NCBI RefSeq assembly: GCF_001750685.1
Contig: NZ_CP017269.1
Location: forward strand, 434,001 to 498,000
DNA length: 64,000 bases
Source of the DNA: Geosporobacter ferrireducens
GTDB taxonomy: Bacteria > Bacillota > Clostridia > Peptostreptococcales > Thermotaleaceae
Direction of reading: 5' to 3'
Position numbers and translations under genes: made by a program
The notes under the pieces: model-generated
What the model was told of the DNA's origin: nothing
The model's input: the letters and a program-made list of their open reading frames with translations, nothing else
The model's database searches: none
Part shown: piece by piece, positions 52,906-62,055 of the stretch
How the letters are laid out: every line of letters begins with the position of its first letter
Numbering within the stretch: the first letter of the stretch is position 1

Positions 52906-53838
52906 TTACAGGATATCGTCAAGGTTAATTTTTTCATCTTTATAGTGAGTAATTCGATCTTCCAAAAGAGATTCAACCAGCTTTTTTGCCTCCTTTCGAT
53001 CCTGTAAAGAATTACATTCCAGTTCCATCCGATTATTTTTAATTACCATTTCTGCAAGAATTCCTTCTCCTGTCATGATCCGAAAGAATAAAGTACCATT
53101 TTCCTCATAATCCAAGTTAATCTGTTTCTTTTCAGATAAAATTTGTTTTATATTTCTGCCGTCTTTAATTAGGTAAATGCTTTGCCAAACACTATAATCC
53201 TCTTCATTTTCCCCTTCATGTACTAATACATCTTGAATGATGCTTACATATTTATATAAGTAAAGACTATGGGTCTTCAAGAACACTTCCCAGGTTCCAT
53301 AGCTATTTGCCTTTATAAATTCTTCATATCGATTGATCATATTTCTCTCAATTGAATTACGAAACATAACAGGAATATAGCTTCTGTTCCCTACCGCCCA
53401 ATAGCCTTCATCGGCTTTAACAATTCTAGACAAAATGAGCTCCCCATCCCGAAGATCCTCTAATTGTGCCGCAGTCAGCTGTAATTCCTTTTTCGTAAAT
53501 ATGTCTCTTAATTGATATTGATCTCCAGTTCGATCACGGATTTCGTACAGGCTTAAATAAGCGTATTTTATCTGATTGATAAAATTGTTTTCTTCTTCAG
53601 TAAATTTTTCCATTGTATTTTTATGATATCGTTCAATGAAGGATGCTTTATTCTTGTCCTTGTAATCATAGATAAGCCATGAATTAAAATCTACAATTAT
53701 TTCGTGGCTAGCATCCAGTTCCCCAATGATTTCATAAAATTTGTTTTTTGCCCTTTCAATCTCTTCATGAAAATTGGATTGCAGAGCAAAAACAAGAACA
53801 TCCTCTTCTATACTTGCAGCAAAACGATCAAAATTCAT
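52906..53838 (-). CDS. Uncharacterised 310-residue protein
   Basis: I do not recognise this protein. It is soluble and acidic. The first part (MNFDRFAASIEEDVLVFALQ, IERAKNKFYEIIGELDASHE) precedes a central region with LREIF-like DIFTKKELQLTAAQLEDLRD. The C-terminal part has beta strands such as NGTLFFRIMTGEGILAEMVI. The start is ATG at 53838 with AAGGAGAG. The frame upstream to 53883 gives an extension without a better site. It probably shares an operon with the DUF4177 gene. The long gene to its right (198 residues) lies about 95 bp away. Confidence 0.68.
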   Translation of the reverse strand: MNFDRFAASIEEDVLVFALQSNFHEEIERAKNKFYEIIGELDASHEIIVDFNSWLIYDYKDKNKASFIERYHKNTMEKFTEEENNFINQIKYAYLSLYEIRDRTGDQYQLRDIFTKKELQLTAAQLEDLRDGELILSRIVKADEGYWAVGNRSYIPVMFRNSIERNMINRYEEFIKANSYGTWEVFLKTHSLYLYKYVSIIQDVLVHEGENEEDYSVWQSIYLIKDGRNIKQILSEKKQINLDYEENGTLFFRIMTGEGILAEMVIKNNRMELECNSLQDRKEAKKLVESLLEDRITHYKDEKINLDDIL

Positions 53839-53934
53839 TCTATTCTCTCCTTTTCTTCTTTCGCAACAAAACTTGTTCTTCATATCCTATAAGAATTATG
53901 ACCAATAGAAACTTTCTTCATCCTTTATTCGATT

Positions 53935-54531
53935 CTAAAATGTGAACTCCTTCTTTTCTAAACTCAATAAATACTTTAGTGCAGGTGCCTCCTTGTAAAA
54001 CTCCTCTAATTTCCATTCTTCCCGCTGTTCAAGAGAATAAATTTTACGCAGCAGTCCGATTAAATCTTCTCTTTTAGTATCTGACAAGTCTATATCTGCA
54101 GAATGCTGTACAACTATATTTGCCAGTTCATCATCAATTGTAAATATATCATAATCACTTTTACGGAAAATACTACTGATAACTTTATTCTCATCCTCCT
54201 GCAAATCCCGCTGCCCAATTTCCAAAAGTATCTGGAACCTATCTGATAAATTCTGTACCAATTGCACCCATTTCTCTATCCCCCTTCTATTCATTTTACT
54301 ATAGATCAGTCCTCTATCCTCTAAAATCCGCATGATTATAATCTGAGCACATCGATTTAGGCAAGCTTTAAATAGAAAATGCTCACACCATTTTTCCTCA
54401 TCTAGCTCCAGATTTAATCGACTATCTATGCGGAATTTTTTCATTAAGCCCCTATACTCATATTTATACTTTATGAAAAAGGCCTGGATAAAAACTTGCA
54501 GCATCTCATCAATTAACTTTATACCCCTCAT
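53935..54531 (-). CDS. Uncharacterised 198-residue helical protein
   Basis: The protein is soluble and almost wholly helical. The stretch EKWCEHFLFKACLNRCAQII, then IMRILEDRGLIY, resembles the helical lead-in of Eco57I-type and other adenine methyltransferases, but no SAM or NPPY motif follows; the protein ends at residue 198. It may be a separate helical subunit or a relic of a larger gene. The ATG at 54531 has GGAGGAAAG. Its nearest gene to the left is the 310-residue gene, and to the right a divergent unknown gene. Confidence 0.65.
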   Translation of the reverse strand: MRGIKLIDEMLQVFIQAFFIKYKYEYRGLMKKFRIDSRLNLELDEEKWCEHFLFKACLNRCAQIIIMRILEDRGLIYSKMNRRGIEKWVQLVQNLSDRFQILLEIGQRDLQEDENKVISSIFRKSDYDIFTIDDELANIVVQHSADIDLSDTKREDLIGLLRKIYSLEQREEWKLEEFYKEAPALKYLLSLEKKEFTF

Positions 54532-54702
54532 GCGCTTTCCTCCCTATCGTAAACTAGGCCTACAACTTACTATATATTATTCAGCCTGTCTATATTGTGT
54601 TTATTAATAGAAATTACAATTTTCTCGAAAACTGCTTTTAATTATGCAAATTTATAGTGTATAATGTAAAGAGTAACATTATGTCAAGCAAGGGGGATAT
54701 AT

Positions 54703-55170
54703 GTGTCTAAAGTCATAGAACTAGACAAGTATAGAAAAGATAAGAGCCGTCAAAAGTATAAAAATGTAGTATTGCGTGGGCCTGTATGGTTTTACGAGCT
54801 TAATGATGGGATTAAACAGTTAGCCTTTAAGGACATGGAGCTTATCATCCAAAATGTACAGGAAAATGTGATGGAAGACTATCATCAAGCCTTAAAGCTG
54901 CAGCATCTGAACGAATTTAATTATTCTGTTGATGATTATATTATTGATACACTTAATGTAAATATACCTTTTTCAATTGTTCATGGAATTCAACTTTCTA
55001 GAGGTCATCAGCTTAGAATCATATCAGAAAATGATTGGAACAATATTACAGATATCATCATGCGCATTTGCATTATCACCCATTATCAGCTTTGGAATAA
55101 AGATGCAGAGCCCTTATTTTTTGTCAATCAGTATTCCTGGGACAGTATTCAAGTAGATATACCGAACTAA
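54703..55170 (+). CDS. Uncharacterised 155-residue protein
   Basis: I do not recognise this protein. The N-terminus is SKVIELDKYRKDKSRQKYKN; the IELDKYRK start is common in small Firmicutes proteins of unknown function. It continues with GPVWFYELNDGIKQLAFKDM and HYQLWNKDAEPLFFVNQYSW. There is no membrane segment or catalytic motif. The start is GTG at 54703, 7 bp from AAGGGGG. A TATAAT at 54662-54667 could serve as the -10. A good terminator follows at 55235. Confidence 0.65.
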   Translation: MSKVIELDKYRKDKSRQKYKNVVLRGPVWFYELNDGIKQLAFKDMELIIQNVQENVMEDYHQALKLQHLNEFNYSVDDYIIDTLNVNIPFSIVHGIQLSRGHQLRIISENDWNNITDIIMRICIITHYQLWNKDAEPLFFVNQYSWDSIQVDIPN

Positions 55171-55234
55171 TTTATAATCATAAAGATGTTACATGCATTT
55201 TTGCAATTCTATCTAATAAGATCACTACTGATTT

Positions 55235-55260
55235 ACGCTGAGTCTATCTCAGCGTTTTTT
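55235..55260 (+). terminator. Terminator after the 155-residue gene
   Basis: ACGCTGAG and CTCAGCGT form an 8-bp stem with a TCTAT loop, followed by six T residues. Confidence 0.9.
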
Positions 55261-55320
55261 CGTGAAAAGAAAGTACAGTTTCCGTTATACATCTCATATA
55301 CTTAAATGAGGTGATTTATT

Positions 55321-56310
55321 ATGCTAAAAAAATTGTCCCTTATTTTTTGTACGTTTCTCTTATTGCTTGTGACTTTCTCTCTTAACGCATTCTATCAAAA
55401 TTATACTGCCATAACTACCTTTAAGAACCATGTGATTCGTGAACGAAAACTTACTACAGAAGTCGTTCATCACTACCTTCATGGCTCACCGAATCAGAAA
55501 GAAAATGCACGAAATCTGATTATTACTACTTCTCTGAAAAACCTTAATTATGAAAAATGGATAGACTATCGTGAATACATAGATCTTCAGATTTACATTG
55601 GAGATGTTATGCCAAACAATGGAGAAGAGCTGATTGTTGTATTAAATCTTTCTAAAGATTTAGCTGCAATCACTATTTATAGCCCGGTCAACCAAGAATT
55701 CGTTTTTGTTCATAGCCTTGAAAATTTGTTACCCGTTGAAAAAATAGAACTTTTTGAAATTCCAGCGTTAGGATATTATACCTTAAATGTTTTTCAAATA
55801 TTGGATGAGCGCCTTGGGGCTTATATTTTAGAAAGATTTGTAGAAAGCTATACCTTTATGAATGAAAAGTGGCATTCTATATGGAAGAAGACGATCTATA
55901 TGGAGGAAATTTATAATCAACAGTGGATTAATCCTCAAGCCAATGCCAATCAATGGATAAAAATCATTGAAAATAATGATATACGTTTTCTGCCAAAACC
56001 AATCCCTGAGATTCATGTCACGGTTAATCGCAGTAAATTAACTGCGCTAAAAAATCAATTTCCATTACCAGAGGATTTTCATCTAGAAGAAAGTACCAAA
56101 ACACATGAAACTTATTATTGGAGTTCTAAATATCATCGTTATATACAAAAAGAGGGTATCTTGAAAGAATGTGCTACTCCTATAGCGATCATCGAAGACC
56201 TTGAAGCTGGTCTTGAGGCTTATTTAGGATTTGCTGCCAAGCACTACAAGATAACTTATCTTGACGGAAGAATTGATTTTATTAAGAAAGAAAGCTTGCT
56301 GTCAGAGTAG
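55321..56310 (+). CDS. Uncharacterised exported or membrane-anchored protein
   Basis: The 329-residue protein has an N-terminal signal/anchor (LSLIFCTFLLLLVTFSLNA) and no lipobox. The mature part is mixed alpha/beta, with LQIYIGDVMPNNGEELIVVL, then FVFVHSLENLLPVEKIELFE and the end KITYLDGRIDFIKKESLLSE. It has no recognised domain, and is likely to be extracytoplasmic. The ATG at 55321 has GAGGTGA. It is followed by the alanyl-tRNA editing gene after about 65 bp. Confidence 0.65.
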   Translation: MLKKLSLIFCTFLLLLVTFSLNAFYQNYTAITTFKNHVIRERKLTTEVVHHYLHGSPNQKENARNLIITTSLKNLNYEKWIDYREYIDLQIYIGDVMPNNGEELIVVLNLSKDLAAITIYSPVNQEFVFVHSLENLLPVEKIELFEIPALGYYTLNVFQILDERLGAYILERFVESYTFMNEKWHSIWKKTIYMEEIYNQQWINPQANANQWIKIIENNDIRFLPKPIPEIHVTVNRSKLTALKNQFPLPEDFHLEESTKTHETYYWSSKYHRYIQKEGILKECATPIAIIEDLEAGLEAYLGFAAKHYKITYLDGRIDFIKKESLLSE

Positions 56311-56376
56311 AAGGATTTTATGCTTTAATATAGAAAATAATAGATAAACCAGTAGTTGCTGAAAGGAATGATTAAA

Positions 56377-57579
56377 TTGATAAAAAAACTATATTATGAA
56401 AATGCATACACAAAGGAATTTACTGCAAATATTATTGAAGTCAAAGAACAAGATGCTAAATTCCACATTGTCATGGATCAAACGTCCTTTTATCCTGAGG
56501 GTGGAGGGCAGCCAAATGATTTAGGCAAAATCGATGACTCCGCAATAGAGTATGTTTATGAAGAAAATCAGAAAATTTATCATGTGACGGAACAAGCTCC
56601 TGAAAACTTCTATAATGTAAAGTGTCAGATTGATTGGGAACGCCGCTTCGATCATATGCAGCAACATCTTGGACAACATATCCTTTCTGCCTGCTTCGAA
56701 AAACTTTTCGATGGGGAAACCATCGGTTTCCATTTAGGTACGGATACAGTTACCATTGACATTACTATGGAAAATATGCTTCCATCTCAAGCAGAAAAAA
56801 TAGAATATCTAGCAAATCAGATCGTTTTTAATAACCTTCATGTACATCAACGTTATCCGAACCCAGATGAACTGAAAAAAATGCCCCTTAGAAAACCGCC
56901 TAAGGTGAGTGATAATATTAGAGTCATTGAAGTTGATCAGTTTGATTATTCCCCCTGCGGAGGTACACACCCTAGCTATACAGGAGAGGTGGGCATAATC
57001 AAGATACGAAAGTGGGAAAAAATGAAGGGTGGCATACGGGTCGAGTTTTTGTGCGGGAATCGTGCCCTTAAAGACTATCATTGGAAAAATAATAGTATCA
57101 ATAAGATATCCGCCCTCTTATCCGTAAAGGATATAGATGCATACGAGGGTATAGATCGTCTCTACAATGAATATGGTCAAATGAAAAAAGAAATAAGACA
57201 CATGAAAGCGCAATTGACAGACTATGAGGCTGACTTTCTTTATGATAGAAGTGATGTTCACAAAAAAACAAAGCTGCTGGTAAAGGTCTTTGAGGATAGA
57301 GATATTAATGAACTAAGAGTATTGGCCGCAAAAATTACTTCTAAACCAGACATTATAATTCTTTTCGGTACAAAGCAGGATCTCAAAGTCCAAATGCTTT
57401 TTAGCCGTTCAAAAGAAATTGATATCAACATGAACCAACTTTTTAAAGAAGTTGCACCAATGATTAATGGAAAGGGAGGCGGCAACCCTCAAAGTGCTCA
57501 AGGCGGCGGCAGTGATGTATCAAATTTAGAAGGCGCTCTGCAAGCAGCCAAACAAATTATACAAAACCGTTATCTTTAA
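56377..57579 (+). CDS. Free-standing alanyl-tRNA editing protein (AlaX-long type with DHHA1)
   Basis: The 400-residue protein is the editing half of AlaRS on its own. It clears Ser-tRNA-Ala and possibly Gly-tRNA-Ala. Motifs are FYPEGGGQPNDLG, the zinc HxxxH in HMQQHLGQHIL (about 88-98), CGGTHPSYTGEVG (about 190-202) and a C-terminal DHHA1 domain ending GKGGGNPQSAQGGG. It lacks the aminoacylation domain. I prefer the TTG at 56377, 9 bp from AAAGGA, over an ATG at 56368 that touches the ribosome binding site. A clear terminator follows. Confidence 0.9.
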   Translation: MIKKLYYENAYTKEFTANIIEVKEQDAKFHIVMDQTSFYPEGGGQPNDLGKIDDSAIEYVYEENQKIYHVTEQAPENFYNVKCQIDWERRFDHMQQHLGQHILSACFEKLFDGETIGFHLGTDTVTIDITMENMLPSQAEKIEYLANQIVFNNLHVHQRYPNPDELKKMPLRKPPKVSDNIRVIEVDQFDYSPCGGTHPSYTGEVGIIKIRKWEKMKGGIRVEFLCGNRALKDYHWKNNSINKISALLSVKDIDAYEGIDRLYNEYGQMKKEIRHMKAQLTDYEADFLYDRSDVHKKTKLLVKVFEDRDINELRVLAAKITSKPDIIILFGTKQDLKVQMLFSRSKEIDINMNQLFKEVAPMINGKGGGNPQSAQGGGSDVSNLEGALQAAKQIIQNRYL

Positions 57580-57585
57580 GCCACT

Positions 57586-57622
57586 AAAAAAGAGAAGTGC
57601 CGAAACTGACACTTCTCTTTTT
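57586..57622 (+). terminator. Terminator after the alanyl-tRNA editing gene
   Basis: AAAAAGAGAAGTG and CACTTCTCTTTTT form a 13-bp stem with a ten-base loop and a trailing T run. Confidence 0.9.
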
Positions 57623-57752
57623 CACCCTTATATGCTTGGAAAACAATGTATTCCATGTATATTTTATATGAATTTTTCTAAGACTTCAATAGAATAATTC
57701 GATTAATTTCTACCTTTTTTTACATGGGAAATTTGCAAAAGCACAAATTCGC

Positions 57753-59132
57753 TTATAAAAATCCTCTTATCAATCGAATCAACTGAAATCCAATCTGATC
57801 TTTAAAAGTCATCTTTCTATCTTTTTTCATTGGGGTAGATTTCGCTATATCTTTGTGCAAAAAGCTTTTCATCACTTCTGCAGTTTCTGAATCATACATT
57901 ACTGCTAATATCTCATAGTCCAATCTCAATCCCCTATGGTCGAAATTAGCTGTCCCAACAGTTGAGATTTTTCCATCCATGATAGATATTTTGCTGTGCA
58001 AAAATCCCTCTTCATATCGGTAGACTTCTACTCCGGCTTCCAGCATCTTTTGCGCATAGAGATTCGTACCATATTCTGCAACGACATTATCAGACTGATC
58101 TGGAATGATGAGTATTACCTTTACTCCTCTCGCAGCCGCACTTTCTAAAGCAAGTAAAATACTATCAGGAGGTATAAAATACGGGGTCGTAAAATACAAA
58201 TAATCTTTTGCAGCATAAATCATCGATAGAAAAAAGTGTTCGATACTATTCACTGTTGTTATTGGTTCTCCTGTTACTACCTCCATTGGAATACTTCCCT
58301 TTACTCCTGATCCTCTATAATAGGTCTTATCTACTAATATTTCGCCCTTTGTAATATACCAGTCTCTTAGAAAAGCAGCCTGTATAGCTTTTACAGCATC
58401 TCCTCTAATAAATATATCCATATCCCGCCACTTCCCAATTTTCTCATCTCGTCCTAAATATTCATCCCCGATATTAGAACCGCCAATGATGCCAATTTCT
58501 CCATCAATAACTAATATTTTGCGATGATTTCTATGATTTAGATTGAAGTGGCGAATCCCTTGAGAAATGGGCGAGAACTTAACCAGTTGAACGCCAGCTG
58601 TCTCTAGATCTCTGATAAATTGCTTACTTATAAAGAAACTTCCGAAACCGTCATAAATAAATCTAACTTCTACACCCTGTTTACTTTTTTCGATAAGCAG
58701 GTTTTTCAATTTTTCTCCAATGCTATCATTGCGAACAATAAAATATTCCATGTGTATATGATGCCTAGCTTTATTGATTTCGTCCAATATGGTTGAGAAA
58801 GTATCTACCTGATCTCCTAATATTTCCAATTGATTATATCCTACATGATCCGAATCCGATGCATTTAAAAATAAAAAACCCCATTGATTCGGCACATGCC
58901 TATAATTCTCAGCTTCCTCAGTCCCCAGACTTTCTTTTAGTGCCTCCAAATAAGTATTGTTTTTTGATCTTAGTTTTTCGAAGTAATTATCTTGAATTTC
59001 TCTGATCAAGACTCCGGTAATCAGCAAAAGAATCAATATAAACAGCGCTTTCATGCCCGTTCTGATAGAAAAATGGCGGATGATTGTATAAAAAAAGTAA
59101 AAAAATATAATCACTAGCCAAAACCTTTTCAA
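57753..59132 (-). CDS. cls: Cardiolipin synthase (phospholipase D family)
   Basis: The 459-residue membrane enzyme joins two phosphatidylglycerols to cardiolipin. Two N-terminal membrane helices (about 3-20 and 28-46) precede two PLD domains, each with an HKD motif: NHRKILVIDGEIGIIGGSN, about 200-220, and LHSKISIMDGKISTVGTANF, about 385-405. The end SRGFL-like segment (LIRLIRGFL) is typical. The start is TTG at 59132 with AGGATGTGA. It is monocistronic by position, between the nhaC terminator and convergent alanyl-tRNA editing gene. Confidence 0.93.
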   Translation of the reverse strand: MKRFWLVIIFFYFFYTIIRHFSIRTGMKALFILILLLITGVLIREIQDNYFEKLRSKNNTYLEALKESLGTEEAENYRHVPNQWGFLFLNASDSDHVGYNQLEILGDQVDTFSTILDEINKARHHIHMEYFIVRNDSIGEKLKNLLIEKSKQGVEVRFIYDGFGSFFISKQFIRDLETAGVQLVKFSPISQGIRHFNLNHRNHRKILVIDGEIGIIGGSNIGDEYLGRDEKIGKWRDMDIFIRGDAVKAIQAAFLRDWYITKGEILVDKTYYRGSGVKGSIPMEVVTGEPITTVNSIEHFFLSMIYAAKDYLYFTTPYFIPPDSILLALESAAARGVKVILIIPDQSDNVVAEYGTNLYAQKMLEAGVEVYRYEEGFLHSKISIMDGKISTVGTANFDHRGLRLDYEILAVMYDSETAEVMKSFLHKDIAKSTPMKKDRKMTFKDQIGFQLIRLIRGFL

Positions 59133-59205
59133 CGCATCACATCCTATTATCAGTATTCTATTTTAGTCTGTGAAATCGGAGAATATTTTAGTCAGATTAT
59201 ATTAC

Positions 59206-59233
59206 ATAAAAAAGTGCTTTTCAGCACTTTTTA
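59206..59233 (-). terminator. Terminator downstream of the NhaC antiporter gene
   Basis: AAAAAAGTGCT and AGCACTTTTT pair (11/10 bp, TTTC loop) with a trailing U run on the minus strand, about 67 bp after the antiporter stop. Confidence 0.8.
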
Positions 59234-59299
59234 GAATCCTTTGCCGGGAAAACTCCTTATCAATATCCTAATCATCAAATAAAAGAGCCTTAGAGATAA

Positions 59300-60697
59300 T
59301 TAAAAGATTTCCGTAGCTTTTTCCAAATCTGTATGATCTCCTTCTCCTACGAATCCATAAGCTCCAAATAATAACGTTATGATAGGCAATCCATAACATA
59401 ATACAGTATAGGGAGCATACTGCACTGCAGATACTCCTGTAATCACGGTTATTAGAATCGCATTTACATTCCAAGGAATTATTGGCGCAATAATCACGCC
59501 TGTATCTGCAATCGTTCTGGCTAGGATAGCTCTTGGTAAACCGATTTCTTTATATTTTTGTTTTAAAAATTTACCTGGCATCAATATGCCTACTGTTTGA
59601 TCACAAGTTAAAACCGTTAACAAAATACTTAAGAATCCAGTTTTAGCAATTAATTCATTTTTAGACTTTATTTTTATCAGGAATCCATTTATCATAGGTG
59701 CAATCATATTTGTACCTTCAAAAATACTGTTTAATGCTACAGCCGCCAAAACAATCAAAATAGCCTCTATCATCGGCATAACGCCGCCACCTTTTATGAT
59801 TGCATTTAATTCTTCCATGGAAGTAACTGCCTTATAACCTCTCAAAATAATCCGGACGATTTCTGTCCACTCAAGTCTTTGATATCCAACACTGATTATG
59901 ATTCCGCCTAAAAGACCCAATGCCATATTTTTAATAATTTTAACACCCATAAAAGCTAACACAATAACAAGCATTGGAAGCAAGAGCATCAGAGGTGATA
60001 TGTTGAAAAATTCTCTTATCGTATTTTGATAGGTATCTAATTTTACAGCATCTAATTCTGCTGTATAACCTCTGCCTAAGAAAAAATAAATGCCACCGGC
60101 AATGCCAATTGCAGGTAAAAGCGTTAGCATCCCCTGCTTTGCACTATCTTTATAGGGTACTTCTGTTGTCTTTGCCGTAAGATTTACAAGCGCAGCAATG
60201 GGGGAAATTTTATCTGCTACAAAAGCTCCTGATATGATTGCTCCCATCAGCAATGATTCAGGAATCAACAAACCTTTTCCAAGTCCCAACAGCGCAACAC
60301 CAATGGTGCTCACCGTTCCCAAAGCTGTCCCCATGACAATAGCGGTCAGCATGGTAATCAGAAAACACGCCAATAAAAAGTTCATTTTTTGAATATAGTT
60401 AAAGCCATAATACATCATGGCTGGAACAATTCCGGAAGCTAGCCATACAGCCACGAGGGATCCGACTAATAGAATGATAATAAATATACTGCTGCATTCT
60501 TTTACCCCGCCTATTATCATATCCATCAAATCAGGCAAGTGGAAACCATTTCTTATACAAATAACAACAGCAAATACAATAACGATAAGTAAACCGTAAT
60601 ATAATGGAATACCAAAGAGAATACAGCCTGCAATTAACAATATCATAATGGATAATAACAGATATATCTGCCTTAATGGAATGATTATTTTTTCCAT
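59300..60697 (-). CDS. NhaC-family Na+/H+ antiporter
   Basis: The 465-residue integral membrane protein has about 11-12 helices and matches the NhaC (Na+/H+ antiporter) superfamily. It shows GIPLYYGLLIVIVFAVVICI near the N-terminus, the conserved LIGTALGT-like VMGTALGTVSTIGVALLGLG, GAIISGAFVADKISPIA, ALNSIFEGTNMI, LTCDQTVGILMPGKFLK and GVIIAPIIPWNVNAI. Some members exchange malate for lactate and Na+, so the substrate is not certain. The ATG at 60697 has GGGGATTTT. Likely role: Na+ and pH homeostasis. Confidence 0.87.
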   Translation of the reverse strand: MEKIIIPLRQIYLLLSIMILLIAGCILFGIPLYYGLLIVIVFAVVICIRNGFHLPDLMDMIIGGVKECSSIFIIILLVGSLVAVWLASGIVPAMMYYGFNYIQKMNFLLACFLITMLTAIVMGTALGTVSTIGVALLGLGKGLLIPESLLMGAIISGAFVADKISPIAALVNLTAKTTEVPYKDSAKQGMLTLLPAIGIAGGIYFFLGRGYTAELDAVKLDTYQNTIREFFNISPLMLLLPMLVIVLAFMGVKIIKNMALGLLGGIIISVGYQRLEWTEIVRIILRGYKAVTSMEELNAIIKGGGVMPMIEAILIVLAAVALNSIFEGTNMIAPMINGFLIKIKSKNELIAKTGFLSILLTVLTCDQTVGILMPGKFLKQKYKEIGLPRAILARTIADTGVIIAPIIPWNVNAILITVITGVSAVQYAPYTVLCYGLPIITLLFGAYGFVGEGDHTDLEKATEIF

Positions 60698-60905
60698 AAA
60701 ATCCCCAACCTTCTATCATAGTAATATGTATAAACACTAGCCATTTTCGACGCTATATATTATTTTTTAAGCTTAAGTAAAGTGTCCATACCTCCCCTTC
60801 ACTCATAATATGATATTAAAAGAAATCTTAACCGCATCTACTATATAATCTATCTATTGCAGTAAAAACTGCATAGCACCGTAGCCTTAAGAGGAGGAAT
60901 ATTCC

Positions 60906-61787
60906 GTGAAAGCAGATATGAAGAAAGATTATGGCAATGCACTACCAATTAAATGGTCAGAACTTGCTTATGCAGGTGAACAGCGTCTCCCTTCACCGGT
61001 TGAGAAAAATACAAACACATGGCCTACATTCTTTTTTTATAGAAATACAAAAGGAGACTTTTTAGATCATAATGGAAAGCCAATCCACTGGGAGATACGT
61101 TCGCCTGATAGCATTGATTTTATTCATGAGGAGCTTAAAAAAGTACAAAATACATTATTAAACCTTACACAAGAACAAATAACAATCGCAGAATATTGGA
61201 ATGCAGGGCCACCAACGAAACAGTTTACCCCTTTGATCGATCGTCTCATTGACACCTATGACATATCTGCACCAAGAGCAGCCCGAATTCTAGGTGCGTG
61301 TAACGCAGCAGCAAATGATGCAATGATTATTACTTGGCACTTCAAGTACTTGTGGGATATTCCAAGGCCCAACCAATTGGATCATCATTTAGCTACCATA
61401 ATCTGTACACCTTATCATCCTAGCTATCCTTCTGGTCATTCTGTTGTTGCAGGCTGTATGCAAATCCTTTTAAGTTACTTCTTCTCTCCTGAATCAAAGC
61501 GCCTTATTACGCTTGCTGAAGAATGTGCGAATTCTCGGCTGTATGGAGGTGTACATTTTTCCATTGACAACACTGAAGGCCTACGCTTAGGACGCCAAAT
61601 AGGCAGCTTGATTGTAAATGCTTTATCAGAACAGATCGATAACAATCTGGTTGCAATTGACTATCAAATTATAGAAGATAAAAAGGCCATCTTGCCTCCG
61701 CCCCCTTATAAGCAGGTAATTTCTTATCCTCGTGATCGTACTTGCAGTTCATTGTTGGACGAAAGACAAGACCCTGACGCAAGATAA
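60906..61787 (+). CDS. Vanadium-dependent haloperoxidase-like PAP2 superfamily protein
   Basis: The 293-residue protein carries a complete vanadate/phosphate-binding set. The signatures are K-x6-RP (KYLWDIPRP, about 147-155), PSGHS (about 177-181, with the acid-base His) and SR-x-YGGVHF-SID (about 210-221, with the H-x3-D dyad). These are shared by vanadium haloperoxidases and acid phosphatases. No signal peptide is seen. Whether it works as a phosphatase or haloperoxidase is not decided by sequence. The start is GTG at 60906 with AGGAGGAATATTCC upstream. It is divergent from nhaC and followed by a terminator. Confidence 0.85.
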   Translation: MKADMKKDYGNALPIKWSELAYAGEQRLPSPVEKNTNTWPTFFFYRNTKGDFLDHNGKPIHWEIRSPDSIDFIHEELKKVQNTLLNLTQEQITIAEYWNAGPPTKQFTPLIDRLIDTYDISAPRAARILGACNAAANDAMIITWHFKYLWDIPRPNQLDHHLATIICTPYHPSYPSGHSVVAGCMQILLSYFFSPESKRLITLAEECANSRLYGGVHFSIDNTEGLRLGRQIGSLIVNALSEQIDNNLVAIDYQIIEDKKAILPPPPYKQVISYPRDRTCSSLLDERQDPDAR

Positions 61788-61803
61788 CTCATCTTTTTAT
61801 TTT

Positions 61804-61840
61804 AAAGCTGTGTCCATATTAACTGACACAGCTTTATATT
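61804..61840 (+). terminator. Terminator after the PAP2/haloperoxidase-like gene
   Basis: AAAGCTGTGTC and GACACAGCTTT form an 11-bp stem with a ten-base loop, followed by ATATTTATT. The sequence between it and the riboswitch promoter (61841-62000) holds nothing I can identify. Confidence 0.78.
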
Positions 61841-62000
61841 TATTAATAAAGGTAACCATCCTTTGTCTATATACTATCATGAAACTCTTTTTACAACTAC
61901 CTATATTTCATATTTTCAGCCTTATGCTATGAATAGGAGTTATTCAAGAACTACTTCTTCAATCTATTTTTTAAATCTTTATTTTTATTTTTTCTAAATA

Positions 62001-62029
62001 TTTACAAAACAGCAGGTGCGTAATAATAT
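62001..62029 (+). promoter_or_regulatory. Sigma-A promoter of the Mn riboswitch and P-type ATPase
   Basis: TTTACA (62001-62006) and TAATAT (62024-62029) are 17 bp apart. The transcript would begin about 20 bp before the riboswitch P1 stem. Confidence 0.68.
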
Positions 62030-62055
62030 TATAAATGAAATCATAAAATGTGTTA

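Noticed and set aside
48244..54531. A complete restriction-modification, BREX or other known phage-defence locus
   Set aside because: Only the methyltransferase is recognisable. No nuclease, helicase, ATPase or protease typical of such systems is encoded nearby.
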